Source of the DNA: an uncultured Vampirovibrio sp.
Lineage (GTDB): Bacteria > Cyanobacteriota > Vampirovibrionia > Gastranaerophilales > Gastranaerophilaceae
NCBI GenBank assembly: GCA_910577515.1
Contig: CAJTLW010000008.1
Coordinates: forward strand, 1-64,000
Reading direction: 5' to 3'
DNA length: 64,000 nt
Below are positions 37,614 through 46,197 of the stretch, piece by piece. How positions within the stretch are numbered: position 1 is the first letter of the stretch; the number at the start of each line of letters is the position of its first letter. Below the pieces are notes generated by a model, which made no database searches, was not told the DNA's origin, and saw only the letters and a program-made list of their open reading frames with translations. A program made the position numbers and the translations under genes.

Positions 37614-38729
37614 TTATACTATTTTTAAATTACTTTCTTTTTGAAGGAAACTGTATTTTGAATAATATTCCTCAGGGTTTTCTTTTGCAGCCTTTATCGT
37701 TTCTTCAAGTTCAATAAATTTACCTGCTAAATTCGGGTCAAATTGGCTGCCTGAGCATCTTTTAATTTCTTCAATTGCAACTTCATGATCAAGAGCTTTT
37801 CTATATGAGCGGGTGGATGTCATAGCATCATAAGTATCTGCTATGGCAACAATTCTTGCTGATAAAGGAATTTCTTCACCCTGCAAGCCATCAGGGTATC
37901 CTTTGCCATCCCATCTTTCATGGTGTGCTTTAAGCCAGCTTGAAATTCCTGCAAGTTTTTTTACGCTTAAAATTAATCTTTCCGAGTTATTTGGATGTGA
38001 TTTCATAACAGCAAATTCTTCATCCGTCAATTTACCTGGTTTACAGAGAATATTTTGCGGAATGGCAATTTTACCTATATCATGCAAAAGCCCTGCGGTT
38101 TCAATTTCTTCCAGTAATTTTTCATCAAAGCCCATTTCTTTTGCCAAAATTAAAGAATATAAAGTAACACGAAGCGAATGCCCGTGAGTATAAGGGTCTT
38201 TTGAATCTAGAGCAGATGAAATTGATTTAATTGTTTTATAGAATAATTCTTTTAAATCTTTTAAAATTACCGCTTTTGAACTTGTCAAATTAAATTTATT
38301 AATCCCAAGCTCTACAATATTTGTAAGTTCTTCTGGCTCAAAAGGTTTTAGCATATATTGAAATAAATTACATTTATTTACAGCATCCGTTAAAATTTCA
38401 ACATCCGCAAACCCTGTAAGCAAGATTTTTATAACATCAGGCGCAATTTCATTAACTTTTTCCAAAAACTCAGTGCCATCCATAACAGGCATTTTGTGGT
38501 CTGATACTATAAGAGAAATTTTATCAATATTTTCTTCAAAAATTTTTAGTGCCTCAAGACCGTTTTCAGCCGTTAAAACATTATATTTACGGTGAAAAGT
38601 TCTTTTTAAAAGCTGAAGGTTATTAATTTCATCATCTACAAGAAGAATAGTCGTTGAAATATTATGGATTTTTGAACACAAAATATCATCCATACCATCA
38701 ATAAATAATTCTTTTTCCAGATTAAGCAT
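37614..38729 (-). CDS. Response regulator with HD-GYP c-di-GMP phosphodiesterase output
   Basis: 371 residues. The N-terminal receiver (about 26-145) has the acidic pair D32/D33, phospho-acceptor D77 in SDHKMP and K128. The C-terminal HD-GYP domain has HGHSLRVT, the HD pair H216/D217 in LLHDIGK, HHERWDGKGYPDG (GYP at 277-279) and DTYDAMTSTRSYRKAL. Intact motifs predict phosphorylation-controlled c-di-GMP hydrolysis. No partner histidine kinase lies nearby. Confidence 0.95.
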   Translation of the reverse strand: MLNLEKELFIDGMDDILCSKIHNISTTILLVDDEINNLQLLKRTFHRKYNVLTAENGLEALKIFEENIDKISLIVSDHKMPVMDGTEFLEKVNEIAPDVIKILLTGFADVEILTDAVNKCNLFQYMLKPFEPEELTNIVELGINKFNLTSSKAVILKDLKELFYKTIKSISSALDSKDPYTHGHSLRVTLYSLILAKEMGFDEKLLEEIETAGLLHDIGKIAIPQNILCKPGKLTDEEFAVMKSHPNNSERLILSVKKLAGISSWLKAHHERWDGKGYPDGLQGEEIPLSARIVAIADTYDAMTSTRSYRKALDHEVAIEEIKRCSGSQFDPNLAGKFIELEETIKAAKENPEEYYSKYSFLQKESNLKIV

Positions 38730-38838
38730 TTACCCTCAAAAATTCAATATAACACTTCATAAGCCTTATATCGGCATTCTTAATAAATACTTTAATTAAT
38801 TTTTTTATTAAAATCAATAATTCAAATGCAGTATGAGA

Positions 38839-39369
38839 TTAATTATTAAAATAACTCATATTGGTTTCATCTAAATATTCATCATAGGTTTGTTCGGCAG
38901 ATTCAAGCACTTCAAGTTCAAGTTCTTTTCTTGTTATTGTTTTATCAATATTTTCTTCAAGAATTTGAGCCGACCTCATTTTATCATCTTCTTCAGATTG
39001 ATACCTGTTTTCAATTTCCTGTTGTTCACTCATCATCTCAAGTCTTTGCTCAGTAGTCATACTGCTTGCTTCAGAGTATTCCATGGTAGTTTCAGGAGCA
39101 GGTGTAGTTTCACCATCTTCTCCTTCTTCGCCTTCTTCAATATCAGAAGGAACGTCATCAAGCGGTTCATTAATATCAAATTTGGCTTCAACTGCCATAA
39201 GTTCGTTTTCTTTTCTGGTTTCAATTTCATCCAAATCGCCAGACAAATTACGGTGGACAACCATTTTATCATCATTCAATTCGGTAATTTCGAATTGAAG
39301 ATCGCTGGTTTGCCCTGTAACAAGGTAATCACCAATATATATGGATGCTGAAAAATGCTGTCCGCTCAT
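38839..39369 (-). CDS. Acidic protein of unknown function
   Basis: 176 residues, not recognised. Residues 1-60 look like a small beta domain (SASIYIGDYLVTGQ, FEITELNDDKMVVHR). They are followed by an Asp/Glu-rich segment (75-95) with a Thr/Pro linker, and then a coiled-coil-like helix rich in Glu, Gln and Met to the end. No signal peptide. AAGG precedes the ATG. The N-terminal part may act as an anchor and the acidic helix as a partner-binding tail; this is speculation. Confidence 0.7.
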   Translation of the reverse strand: MSGQHFSASIYIGDYLVTGQTSDLQFEITELNDDKMVVHRNLSGDLDEIETRKENELMAVEAKFDINEPLDDVPSDIEEGEEGEDGETTPAPETTMEYSEASSMTTEQRLEMMSEQQEIENRYQSEEDDKMRSAQILEENIDKTITRKELELEVLESAEQTYDEYLDETNMSYFNN

Positions 39370-39759
39370 CGCGCTTTATACCTTCTTACTTGCAATTTGT
39401 ACCTCACATATAGAAGCATTTATTACGCACAATACTTTCTATACATGTATATAAAGTATTTTTATATATAAAAATTGCCTACATGATATATACTTTTGTA
39501 ATAAATCTTTACAAAATAGGTTTACACGCTCGAAATTACGCATTTTTATAACGCATTTAATTTTGTAAAGTATTGTAAACAAAATAGTAAAAACTGAAAT
39601 CATGCTTTTTAAAAAAACTTTATTAATGTGGAAGAAGTAAATATTTAAAACAAACCAAAAGGTCAAAATAACTTCCAGATATTTAATTTAGGATAAAATT
39701 CACATATTAGTTTATCTTACTTTAAATGAGATGCCCTAAAAAAATTTAACAAAAGGAGC
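39370..39759. other. Gene-poor AT-rich stretch
   Basis: Very AT-rich, with short palindromic runs near 39440-39470. One minus-strand frame (39439-39666) has no ribosome site and atypical composition. I see no supportable gene here. Confidence 0.5.
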
Positions 39760-39885
39760 ATTGAAACAGTTTTCTTTCAGTTGTAAATTATGCTTATTTT
39801 ATGACATGCACAGGTACCAACCTGTGCTTTTTATTAAGTTGAGAGCAGCGAAACTTAATAAAACGGGATGTGCAGCGCACAGACC
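39760..39885 (+). ncRNA. Hairpin cluster; possible small RNA with its own terminator
   Basis: Three hairpins lie in tandem. The first, GCACAGGT/ACCTGTGC (39808-39815 with 39820-39827), is a perfect 8-bp stem with a 4-nt loop and a T5 tail, so it looks like an intrinsic terminator with no gene before it. The second pairs 39830-39840 with 39852-39862 perfectly. The third is GTGC/GCAC around 39870-39880. AAAGGAG lies near 39753 but leads to no convincing frame. Could be an orphan sRNA, an attenuator or a decayed repeat. Confidence 0.4.
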
Positions 39886-39930
39886 TTGGCATAAATCCGT
39901 AATTTTATGACAAGCGCAGCATATTATCTC

Positions 39931-40098
39931 TTACTGTGCAAAAAACCATCGTTTCTTTGGCATTCCGCCTTTCTCTTCTCTTTCAACCTGATAAAGCCTG
40001 ATTTTTTCCATCTGGTTTTGCCCGCTGAAAAGAAATTCTAAAATAGGCTCACAATCCCTTTTTATTTTATTTTTAATCTTTTCTTTAGTTTTGCCCAT
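39931..40098 (-). CDS. Possible 55-residue basic microprotein
   Basis: Starts at the ATG at 40098, with AAGG 8-9 nt upstream. It begins MGKTKEKIKNKIKRD and is rich in Lys, Arg and Glu, with one Cys, ending in KKRWFFAQ. Length and composition make chance possible, but the ribosome site is good and no other gene occupies the stretch. Function unknown. Confidence 0.35.
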   Translation of the reverse strand: MGKTKEKIKNKIKRDCEPILEFLFSGQNQMEKIRLYQVEREEKGGMPKKRWFFAQ

Positions 40099-40350
40099 AA
40101 AATCAACCTTATTATTTAATAGGAAAAAATAATTATATTTCTTTTTAAACCATTGTTTAAAAAACAACCCCGTTTTCCAATCCCCCGAAAGGATAATTAA
40201 AAAATAAAAAGATTAATAATATTAAATTAAAGGCGCATTTTTAAAACTCCGCTTTTACTTTTGTTAAAAATCCTTTACACAAGCTAAAGAATTTACATAT
40301 ACAATACGATAAATTATTTAGCATCAAAATCAAAAAGGAAAGAGAGCATT

Positions 40351-41187
40351 TTGAATATAGATAATATCTTTATTAAAACATCAAAAGCTTCTTCAACAAT
40401 AAAAAATAATAAATCTGGCATATCAAAGACAGAAACAAACGAAATCACTGTATCTAAAGCACCGGATACAGGCTTTATGAATGCTGCAGATAGAATATAC
40501 AATAGAATCAGCGGCTTAAGGTCAAATTATCAATCCTTAGACAGAATGAACGCGAAAAATGTTGTAAGCCTTGCAAGTAATGCTATTTGCAAAGGAAACA
40601 GCATTCATACAAATATTTCAAACATCGCATATAAATTTCAGGAACAAATAAGCAGAATACTTTGCTCTGGCCTATCGCAGGATGAAATTGAGCAAAAAAT
40701 CAAAGCAATAGAAAGTAAAATGAATGCTGTCGCAAAAGAAGCCAATGCAAAGATGGACATTCTAACATCACTTTCAGATTCACTTTTTAAGCTTGGAAAT
40801 ATTGCCACAGATATGAAAAATAATGACCTTGATTCATACAACGGTGTAGAATTTATAAAAAAATTAATAGAAAAGCTTGATACAAAAACAGATGACTTTT
40901 CAAAAATAAATACAGATGACAAAAATGAAGTTAATGAAAAAATACTAAAAGATTTAGATAATATCTATGGAAAAGAAAGCAAAAAGAAACTTGAAAAACA
41001 AAAAGAAGAGTTTGAAAAAATAATTAATGAAATTAAAGACAAATTAAAAAATCCGGCTTTACCCGATGAAGAAATTTGCAAACTAAATACGCTGCTTGAA
41101 TTGTACAACCACAGAATTAATGCGATAGTAAATATTTTAAATATATTTGATGAATATTCAAAACCAAACAATACAGATAAAGAATAA
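40351..41187 (+). CDS. Helical coiled-coil protein of unknown function
   Basis: 278 residues, not recognised. The first 45 residues are polar and likely disordered; the rest is almost all helix, with a strong heptad-like Lys/Glu stretch at about 205-245. No signal peptide or membrane helix. The start is TTG at 40351 after AAGGAAAGAGAG; the next in-frame ATG lies 42 codons in. It stands alone, ending convergent with the MlaE-like gene. Confidence 0.72.
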   Translation: MNIDNIFIKTSKASSTIKNNKSGISKTETNEITVSKAPDTGFMNAADRIYNRISGLRSNYQSLDRMNAKNVVSLASNAICKGNSIHTNISNIAYKFQEQISRILCSGLSQDEIEQKIKAIESKMNAVAKEANAKMDILTSLSDSLFKLGNIATDMKNNDLDSYNGVEFIKKLIEKLDTKTDDFSKINTDDKNEVNEKILKDLDNIYGKESKKKLEKQKEEFEKIINEIKDKLKNPALPDEEICKLNTLLELYNHRINAIVNILNIFDEYSKPNNTDKE

Positions 41188-41195
41188 GAAAAAAG

Positions 41196-41936
41196 TTAAT
41201 AATTGCTTGTATAAAATAAAAATGCAATTAAAAGGTCTGCAAAAAGAATATACATAGTGCATAAAATAGCCGATTTTGTTGTGGAGTCACCGACATTTTT
41301 TGCTCCGCCTGTTGTATTGTAGCCGACTGTTGCGCACACTGTTGAAATTATTGCGCCAAAAACAAATCCTTTTAAAACACTTATATAAATATCTTTTGTA
41401 TTAAACATAAGCCATACTGAATTAATATAACGATTGGGATGCAGGCTTATTGAAAAATACGAAACTGCCATGCCACCTAAAACACCTATAAATTCAGCCA
41501 GAATAACGACAAACATTACACCAAAAGCACCGGCTATAATTCTTGGTGCAAAATAATATCCTATGGGATTTACCCCTAAAACCTTCATTGCATCTACCTG
41601 TGATGTTACTTTCATGTTGGCAATTTGTGCAGTAATAGCTGTCCCCGCCCTTGCTCCTATTGCAAGTGCCGCAAACCCGGGGGCAATTTCACGGATTAAA
41701 GCCACCCCGAGAAAGCCGCCTATATAATCCTCTGCTCCGCTTAATAAAAACTGCTTTGAAACCTGAAGCGCAATAACGGATGATGCAATTAAAACAATCA
41801 TAAGAGATATACCGAGTGAATCAAAGCCTATCTTTGCCGCCTGCGATACAACACTTTTAAAGGTAACATTTCCCTTAAATGTATATTTAACCGCCTCAAC
41901 AAAATTTTGTACGCACTGTCCTAAGAATATAATCAT
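41196..41936 (-). CDS. MlaE-type ABC transporter permease
   Basis: 246 residues with five to six membrane helices. Family blocks include GVALIREIAPGFAALAIGARAGTAITAQI (split by family variation), the VDAMKVLGVNPIGYYFAPR loop and the C-terminal GGAKNVGDSTTKS. MlaE permeases move phospholipids between inner and outer membranes; cyanobacterial and plastid homologues (TGD1) do similar work. No MlaF ATPase or MlaD substrate-binding gene lies beside it, so these partners must be encoded elsewhere. Confidence 0.92.
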   Translation of the reverse strand: MIIFLGQCVQNFVEAVKYTFKGNVTFKSVVSQAAKIGFDSLGISLMIVLIASSVIALQVSKQFLLSGAEDYIGGFLGVALIREIAPGFAALAIGARAGTAITAQIANMKVTSQVDAMKVLGVNPIGYYFAPRIIAGAFGVMFVVILAEFIGVLGGMAVSYFSISLHPNRYINSVWLMFNTKDIYISVLKGFVFGAIISTVCATVGYNTTGGAKNVGDSTTKSAILCTMYILFADLLIAFLFYTSNY

Positions 41937-42018
41937 AGAAAAATTCTACCATAAAATAATCGTAAAATATCGTAAAAAACTCTGGTTTTTTAACATTGTT
42001 TTATTTAAAATCTGGTAT

Positions 42019-43587
42019 ATGAGCTTTATATTGTTTTTATTATTTTTATACCTTATTCTCTATTGCGTATACCTTTTAACGCTTAATTTCAAAGCATTCT
42101 GGAGGAAAGGCTTTCTCAAAAATGAGCATTATATGCAAAAGATGAATTTAAAGGAAAATAAATTATGTGTTGCTATTTGGGCAAATAGTAAACATAAAAG
42201 GCTTGAAGATTTATTAAAATCTTTAAACAATCAAACCTATTCAAAACAAAATTATTCAGTCCATGTTATTGTTCAAAGAGAAAAGGATACTGTAAATTTC
42301 CTTCCCGAATGCATATATGGCGCAATTATTCACAATATCGAAAACCCCGAGTTTTTCTCTAAAGATAAAGCATTGTCTGTTTTTGTGGAAAAACTGCTTC
42401 CTGAAAACAAATTTGATGCATTTGTATTTCTGGGTGCAGACAGAACTGTCGGGGAAAATTATCTTGAGCTTGTAAACAAAAGTATTTATGAACCCGGAAC
42501 CATTTTAACCGGAAGCCTGAATGTTAAAACTGCATCAGATATTTTATTCTATAAATTAAAATATGAAATTTTAAACGCAAAGCAGCATTTTGTAAACAAT
42601 ACCGTAAATGTTGCAAGAAGAATGTTTGAACTATCTCAGGTGATTGATGGCAATAATTGTGCTATAACGGCAGATGTGCTTGAAAAAACAGGCCGCATTT
42701 GCTTTGAAACAAGAAATGACGAACTAAAATATTCTCTTTTTCTTGCAAGCAACGACTTAAAACCAATGTATTGCCCTTTTATGGAAACATACGTTGATGC
42801 TGAAAATTTTGATGCAAGCACAGCAAATTTATCTTCAAGATATTCTTTATTTAAATATTACCTGCCGCTTTTGCACAAAAAACCCTGGTATTTTGTTGAA
42901 TTCGTATTTTCAACACTAAAACCAGGCGCACTTTTTGCATTAATTGTATATGGAATTTTGTTGTATTCATCATTTACATTCCAATCAGGGATAGGCTTTA
43001 AATACATTCTACATCTTGGAGTTTTAGGGTTATTCAGTACATTATTAGGAATTCTTGCTGCAAAGCTTCCTTTGAAATCTTTAATGTACCTTTGTCTTTA
43101 CCCTGTTTGCTCTTTTATGCTTAATTTTAAAGTGGTAACAAAGAAAATTTCCCTAAAAGGCATACAAAGACAAATAACCGAAGATGAGAATGTAAATTCT
43201 GCCACCGTTAATTCAATAGTATCAGACGGCAAAAAAGATTTAATCTGCAAATTAGATTTGGTATCTGAAGATGGTATGAGAAAAGTTGTTTTCAGATTTA
43301 AGAAAAAAAGATTTATCTCTGATGCGCATCTAAGAATGTATGATGCTATGGAAGATATTTCAAGAAAATTAAAATCTAAAGGATATATATTAAAAGTTTG
43401 CCAAAATTGCGGCCATTTTGAATCTTGCCCAGATGGCACGATTGATTTGTTAAAAGGCGTCTGCAAACTAAAAGGTAATTATGATAACCCGGAAACCGCT
43501 GTACAGACATTAATTTGGAATACCTGCTCAGGGTTTATGCCGCAAAAAATTTCAAACATCATTGATGATATGACAAAAAAACAATAA
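42019..43587 (+). CDS. Family-2-like membrane glycosyltransferase with Cys-rich C-terminal domain
   Basis: 522 residues. An N-terminal helix (1-22) is followed by a GT2-like catalytic fold: NNQTYSKQNYSVHVIVQ, and a DxD-like site LGADRT at 138-143, with only one aspartate so weak. Three or four membrane helices lie at about 300-370. The tail (about 385-522) is a separate soluble domain with C461, C464, C470 and C482 spaced CxxC-x5-C-x11-C, which looks like a metal or disulphide site. GT2 proteins do not usually carry such a tail. Catalysis and sugar are unknown. A bidirectional terminator follows. Confidence 0.75.
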   Translation: MSFILFLLFLYLILYCVYLLTLNFKAFWRKGFLKNEHYMQKMNLKENKLCVAIWANSKHKRLEDLLKSLNNQTYSKQNYSVHVIVQREKDTVNFLPECIYGAIIHNIENPEFFSKDKALSVFVEKLLPENKFDAFVFLGADRTVGENYLELVNKSIYEPGTILTGSLNVKTASDILFYKLKYEILNAKQHFVNNTVNVARRMFELSQVIDGNNCAITADVLEKTGRICFETRNDELKYSLFLASNDLKPMYCPFMETYVDAENFDASTANLSSRYSLFKYYLPLLHKKPWYFVEFVFSTLKPGALFALIVYGILLYSSFTFQSGIGFKYILHLGVLGLFSTLLGILAAKLPLKSLMYLCLYPVCSFMLNFKVVTKKISLKGIQRQITEDENVNSATVNSIVSDGKKDLICKLDLVSEDGMRKVVFRFKKKRFISDAHLRMYDAMEDISRKLKSKGYILKVCQNCGHFESCPDGTIDLLKGVCKLKGNYDNPETAVQTLIWNTCSGFMPQKISNIIDDMTKKQ

Positions 43588-43646
43588 GCTAAAGATGCGT
43601 TTTTAAACTGACTTAGCTTAAGATTAAGATTATGTTTTTATAAATT

Positions 43647-43680
43647 AAAACCGCCTGATTTTATTTCAAGGCGGTTTTAA
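43647..43680. terminator. Bidirectional terminator after the glycosyltransferase-like gene
   Basis: AAAACCGCCT (43647-43656) and AGGCGGTTTT (43669-43678) form a perfect 10-bp stem. It serves both convergent genes. Confidence 0.88.
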
Positions 43681-43700
43681 TTTAATATATTTAAAGATTA

Positions 43701-44486
43701 TTATTTTACTAATAAATGTTGATTAGCTTCATACAAATCACGTCTGAATGAATCTCTGTAAGCAATTGAGCCTACAACTTTTCTTACAGCGTTAATCATC
43801 GCAATTTGTGTTTCTTGTCTGTTAACAGCTGAACCAACACCAACTGCACTTGCACCTGCAGCAAAAGCTAAAGGAGCAGTATCTGCGTTAACACCTGATG
43901 CTGTCATTATAGGAATACCAGTGTGTCTTGCAATTTCCATAGTGTTTGAAATTGTAGTTTTAGCTAAATTTAAAAATTCGTGCGCATTTGTTGCTTTATT
44001 GATTGCACCTTGTTTTGTTCCTTCTGTTTGAATAAGGTCAACCCCCAATAATTCAAGCTTGTGAACAAGTTCAATTTGTGCTTGAACATCAATGTTGCCA
44101 GGAACGGTAACACAGGTGAATACACCATTTGGAGTCAATGTCATTGTTTCAAGTGCAATCTCATAAACATCATCTGCACCAAATTCAAGCCCTTGTTTAT
44201 AAAGAGCATCAAAATTTCCAATTTCAATAGCATCTGCGCCCCACTGAACAGCTTTTGCAAGCTTAAAAGGCTCAACGGATGAAGCAAAAACAGGAAGTTT
44301 TGTGCTTTGCTTTGCGGCTTTAATAACTTTTTCATCTGCTGCAACGTCTACTGCGCTTGCTAGCCCAATTTGTGCAGCTTTAGCAACATTTTTAACGCTT
44401 TCGATATCAAAGTTATCAATGCCGGAAATAATCTTTACGGCTCTTCTTTCTCTTAAATGTCTTTTAAAAACATCAATATTTCTCAT
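43701..44486 (-). CDS. Ycf23/DUF561 family protein
   Basis: 261 residues from the ATG at 44486 (GAAAGGA site); a longer frame to 44543 has none. The sequence resembles a TIM-barrel with the Ycf23 pattern: IISGIDNFDIESVKNVAKAA, the VDVAADEKVI block, FASSVEP, GADAIEIGNFD and, near the end, GASAVGVGSAVNR, like phosphate-binding barrels. Ycf23 is conserved in cyanobacteria and algal plastids, with no established reaction that I know. Its presence supports cyanobacterial ancestry of this non-photosynthetic genome. It is divergent from the protease gene. Confidence 0.82.
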   Translation of the reverse strand: MRNIDVFKRHLRERRAVKIISGIDNFDIESVKNVAKAAQIGLASAVDVAADEKVIKAAKQSTKLPVFASSVEPFKLAKAVQWGADAIEIGNFDALYKQGLEFGADDVYEIALETMTLTPNGVFTCVTVPGNIDVQAQIELVHKLELLGVDLIQTEGTKQGAINKATNAHEFLNLAKTTISNTMEIARHTGIPIMTASGVNADTAPLAFAAGASAVGVGSAVNRQETQIAMINAVRKVVGSIAYRDSFRRDLYEANQHLLVK

Positions 44487-44557
44487 TTTTTTTCCTTTCG
44501 TAAAAGCTAAAAGAATTATAACACACTTAAAACAGGGGTGCAATTTAATTTTATAGG

Positions 44558-44563
44558 TATAAT
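44558..44563 (+). promoter_or_regulatory. Possible -10 element of the protease gene
   Basis: TATAAT, an exact -10 consensus, lies 40 nt before the ATG at 44603. No -35 or TG extension is seen. Confidence 0.35.
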
Positions 44564-44602
44564 GCTTTAATTAAAATAACAGTAAAATTCGGAGTATTAT
44601 TG

Positions 44603-45331
44603 ATGTATAAAACATTGAAAAAATATTTTTTGCATATAAACTTGTCAATTTTTATATTTTTTTCCATGCCAATTTTTTTATCATCTCCTAATTCATCTGC
44701 ATTTGCAGCTACTATGGAAGAAAATTCATTCACAAGAATTTACGAAAAAATCACCCCCTCCATTGTTGCAATAGACGCTCAGGTGGATGAAGGTGTATCA
44801 TCAGGCACAGGGTGTGTTATAGACCCAAAAGGTGCAATTTTAACAAGCTCTCATGTTATAAGCAAAGCAAAAAATATTGAAGTTACAATTTCAAACGGCC
44901 AAACCTATAAAGGAGAAGTGGTTGCCGTTTTAAAAGATAAAAATGACCTTGCAATAATAAAAATAAACCCAAAAAAACCTCTTCCTGTTATTTCATTTGG
45001 AAACAGTGAAAATGTTAAAGTAGGGCAAAGAGTGCTTGCAATAGGAAATCCATTTGGATTTAGAGGAACGCTTACCACAGGAATAATTTCAAGGATTGAT
45101 TATCAAAGAAAAAAAATTCAAACAGATGCCGCAATAAACCCGGGATGCTCAGGCGGACCTCTTTTAAACCTTGATGGAGAAGTAATCGGCATCAACCAAT
45201 CAATTTATAATCCAGATAATAACCGCTCAAACATAGGAATAGGCTTTGCAGTTCCTGTAAATTATGCTAAAGACTTTATAAATTTAACCAGGTCAAAAAT
45301 GGCATCAATTGAAGGTACAAGGCGCAGATGA
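44603..45331 (+). CDS. Secreted trypsin-like (HtrA/DegP-type) serine protease, no PDZ domain
   Basis: 242 residues from the ATG at 44603 (GGAG site). An N-terminal signal peptide (about 1-36, ending SSAFAA) predicts export. The triad is complete: H84 in SSHVIS, D115 in KNDLAII and S183 in NPGCSGGPL. Classical HtrA proteins have Asn where this one has C182. The protein ends just after the protease domain, so the usual PDZ domain is absent. Role: extracytoplasmic protein quality control, by analogy. Confidence 0.9.
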   Translation: MYKTLKKYFLHINLSIFIFFSMPIFLSSPNSSAFAATMEENSFTRIYEKITPSIVAIDAQVDEGVSSGTGCVIDPKGAILTSSHVISKAKNIEVTISNGQTYKGEVVAVLKDKNDLAIIKINPKKPLPVISFGNSENVKVGQRVLAIGNPFGFRGTLTTGIISRIDYQRKKIQTDAAINPGCSGGPLLNLDGEVIGINQSIYNPDNNRSNIGIGFAVPVNYAKDFINLTRSKMASIEGTRRR

Positions 45332-45474
45332 CTAAACTTATTTAAAAAGCCTGTTTTAAAAGAACTTAAGGAGCTAAAAGGAAAAATTATCTCTTAAAAA
45401 ATAGTCATAAGGTAGCATCTAAAACAATCTCTTTTGTTTTAAAATCTAAAAATATTCAACATGAGGATTTTTAG

Positions 45475-46197
45475 ATGTTTGATGAAATTAATTCAATCTT
45501 TTTAGATTTTGACGGTACAATAACAAAATTTGATACGGTATGCACATTCTTTAAAACATTCGCCCCATCAAAATGGCTTGATGTTGAAAAAGATTGGATT
45601 AAAGGTAAAATCAACTCTAAAACATGTATGCAGATGCAGCTTAACCTTATAAAAAACCTTACCGAAGAGCAATTTTATAATTACCTGAATTCTATTGAAT
45701 TGCAGGACGGTTTTAAAGATTTCTGCACCATAATGCAGAAGCATAATAAAAATATATACATAATAAGTGATGGGTTTGATTTTTTTATTGATTACACACT
45801 TAGAAAAGAAAATCTAAATATCCCTTTTTTTACAAATAAACTTAAAATCGAAAAAGAAAACAACTATTTAAAATTTAATTTATTCTTTGATAATGAAGAT
45901 AAAAACTGCCCCCTTCATCTTGGATGTTGCAAATGCAAAATTGCAAAGATGCATACCATAGAAAATGAAAAATTCATATTCGCCGGTGATGGATTATCCG
46001 ATAGGTGTATTGCAAGCAAGGCTAATCTGTTGTTTGCTAAAAACAGTTTAAAGGCTCATTGCATTGAAAACAACATGAATTTTGTTGAATTTAATGATTT
46101 CAATGACATTTTAAACCATCTATTTTTAAAGAAGGGAATGAAAAATGCAGGATTTAGAACAAAAAACGCTCACAGAAGCGCAGATAAGAGAACTTGA
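45475..46197 (+). CDS. HAD-superfamily phosphatase, MtnX/SerB-like
   Basis: 240 residues. Motif I is DFDGT (catalytic Asp and the acid/base Asp two residues on), motif II is SDG, and GDGLSDRC is motif IV. This is the MtnX/SerB subgroup: small-molecule phosphate hydrolysis. It has a Cys-rich LGCCKCK segment at about 148-154 in MtnX-like position. Its last 53 bases overlap the next gene, so the final ~17 residues may be poorly constrained. It starts a same-strand run of five genes. Confidence 0.85.
   Translation: MFDEINSIFLDFDGTITKFDTVCTFFKTFAPSKWLDVEKDWIKGKINSKTCMQMQLNLIKNLTEEQFYNYLNSIELQDGFKDFCTIMQKHNKNIYIISDGFDFFIDYTLRKENLNIPFFTNKLKIEKENNYLKFNLFFDNEDKNCPLHLGCCKCKIAKMHTIENEKFIFAGDGLSDRCIASKANLLFAKNSLKAHCIENNMNFVEFNDFNDILNHLFLKKGMKNAGFRTKNAHRSADKRT

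Noticed and set aside
38890..39351. Plus-strand Phe/Ile-rich frame of 153 codons
   Set aside because: It is the antisense image of an acidic Glu-rich gene, which naturally yields Phe/Ser-rich sequence.
39439..39666. Minus-strand frame of 75 codons
   Set aside because: No ribosome site, Phe/Ile/Lys-rich random-looking sequence in very AT-rich DNA.
39762..39911. Possible 49-codon TTG-started frame
   Set aside because: The AAAGGAG site is too close to the TTG, and the frame runs through the terminator-like hairpin.
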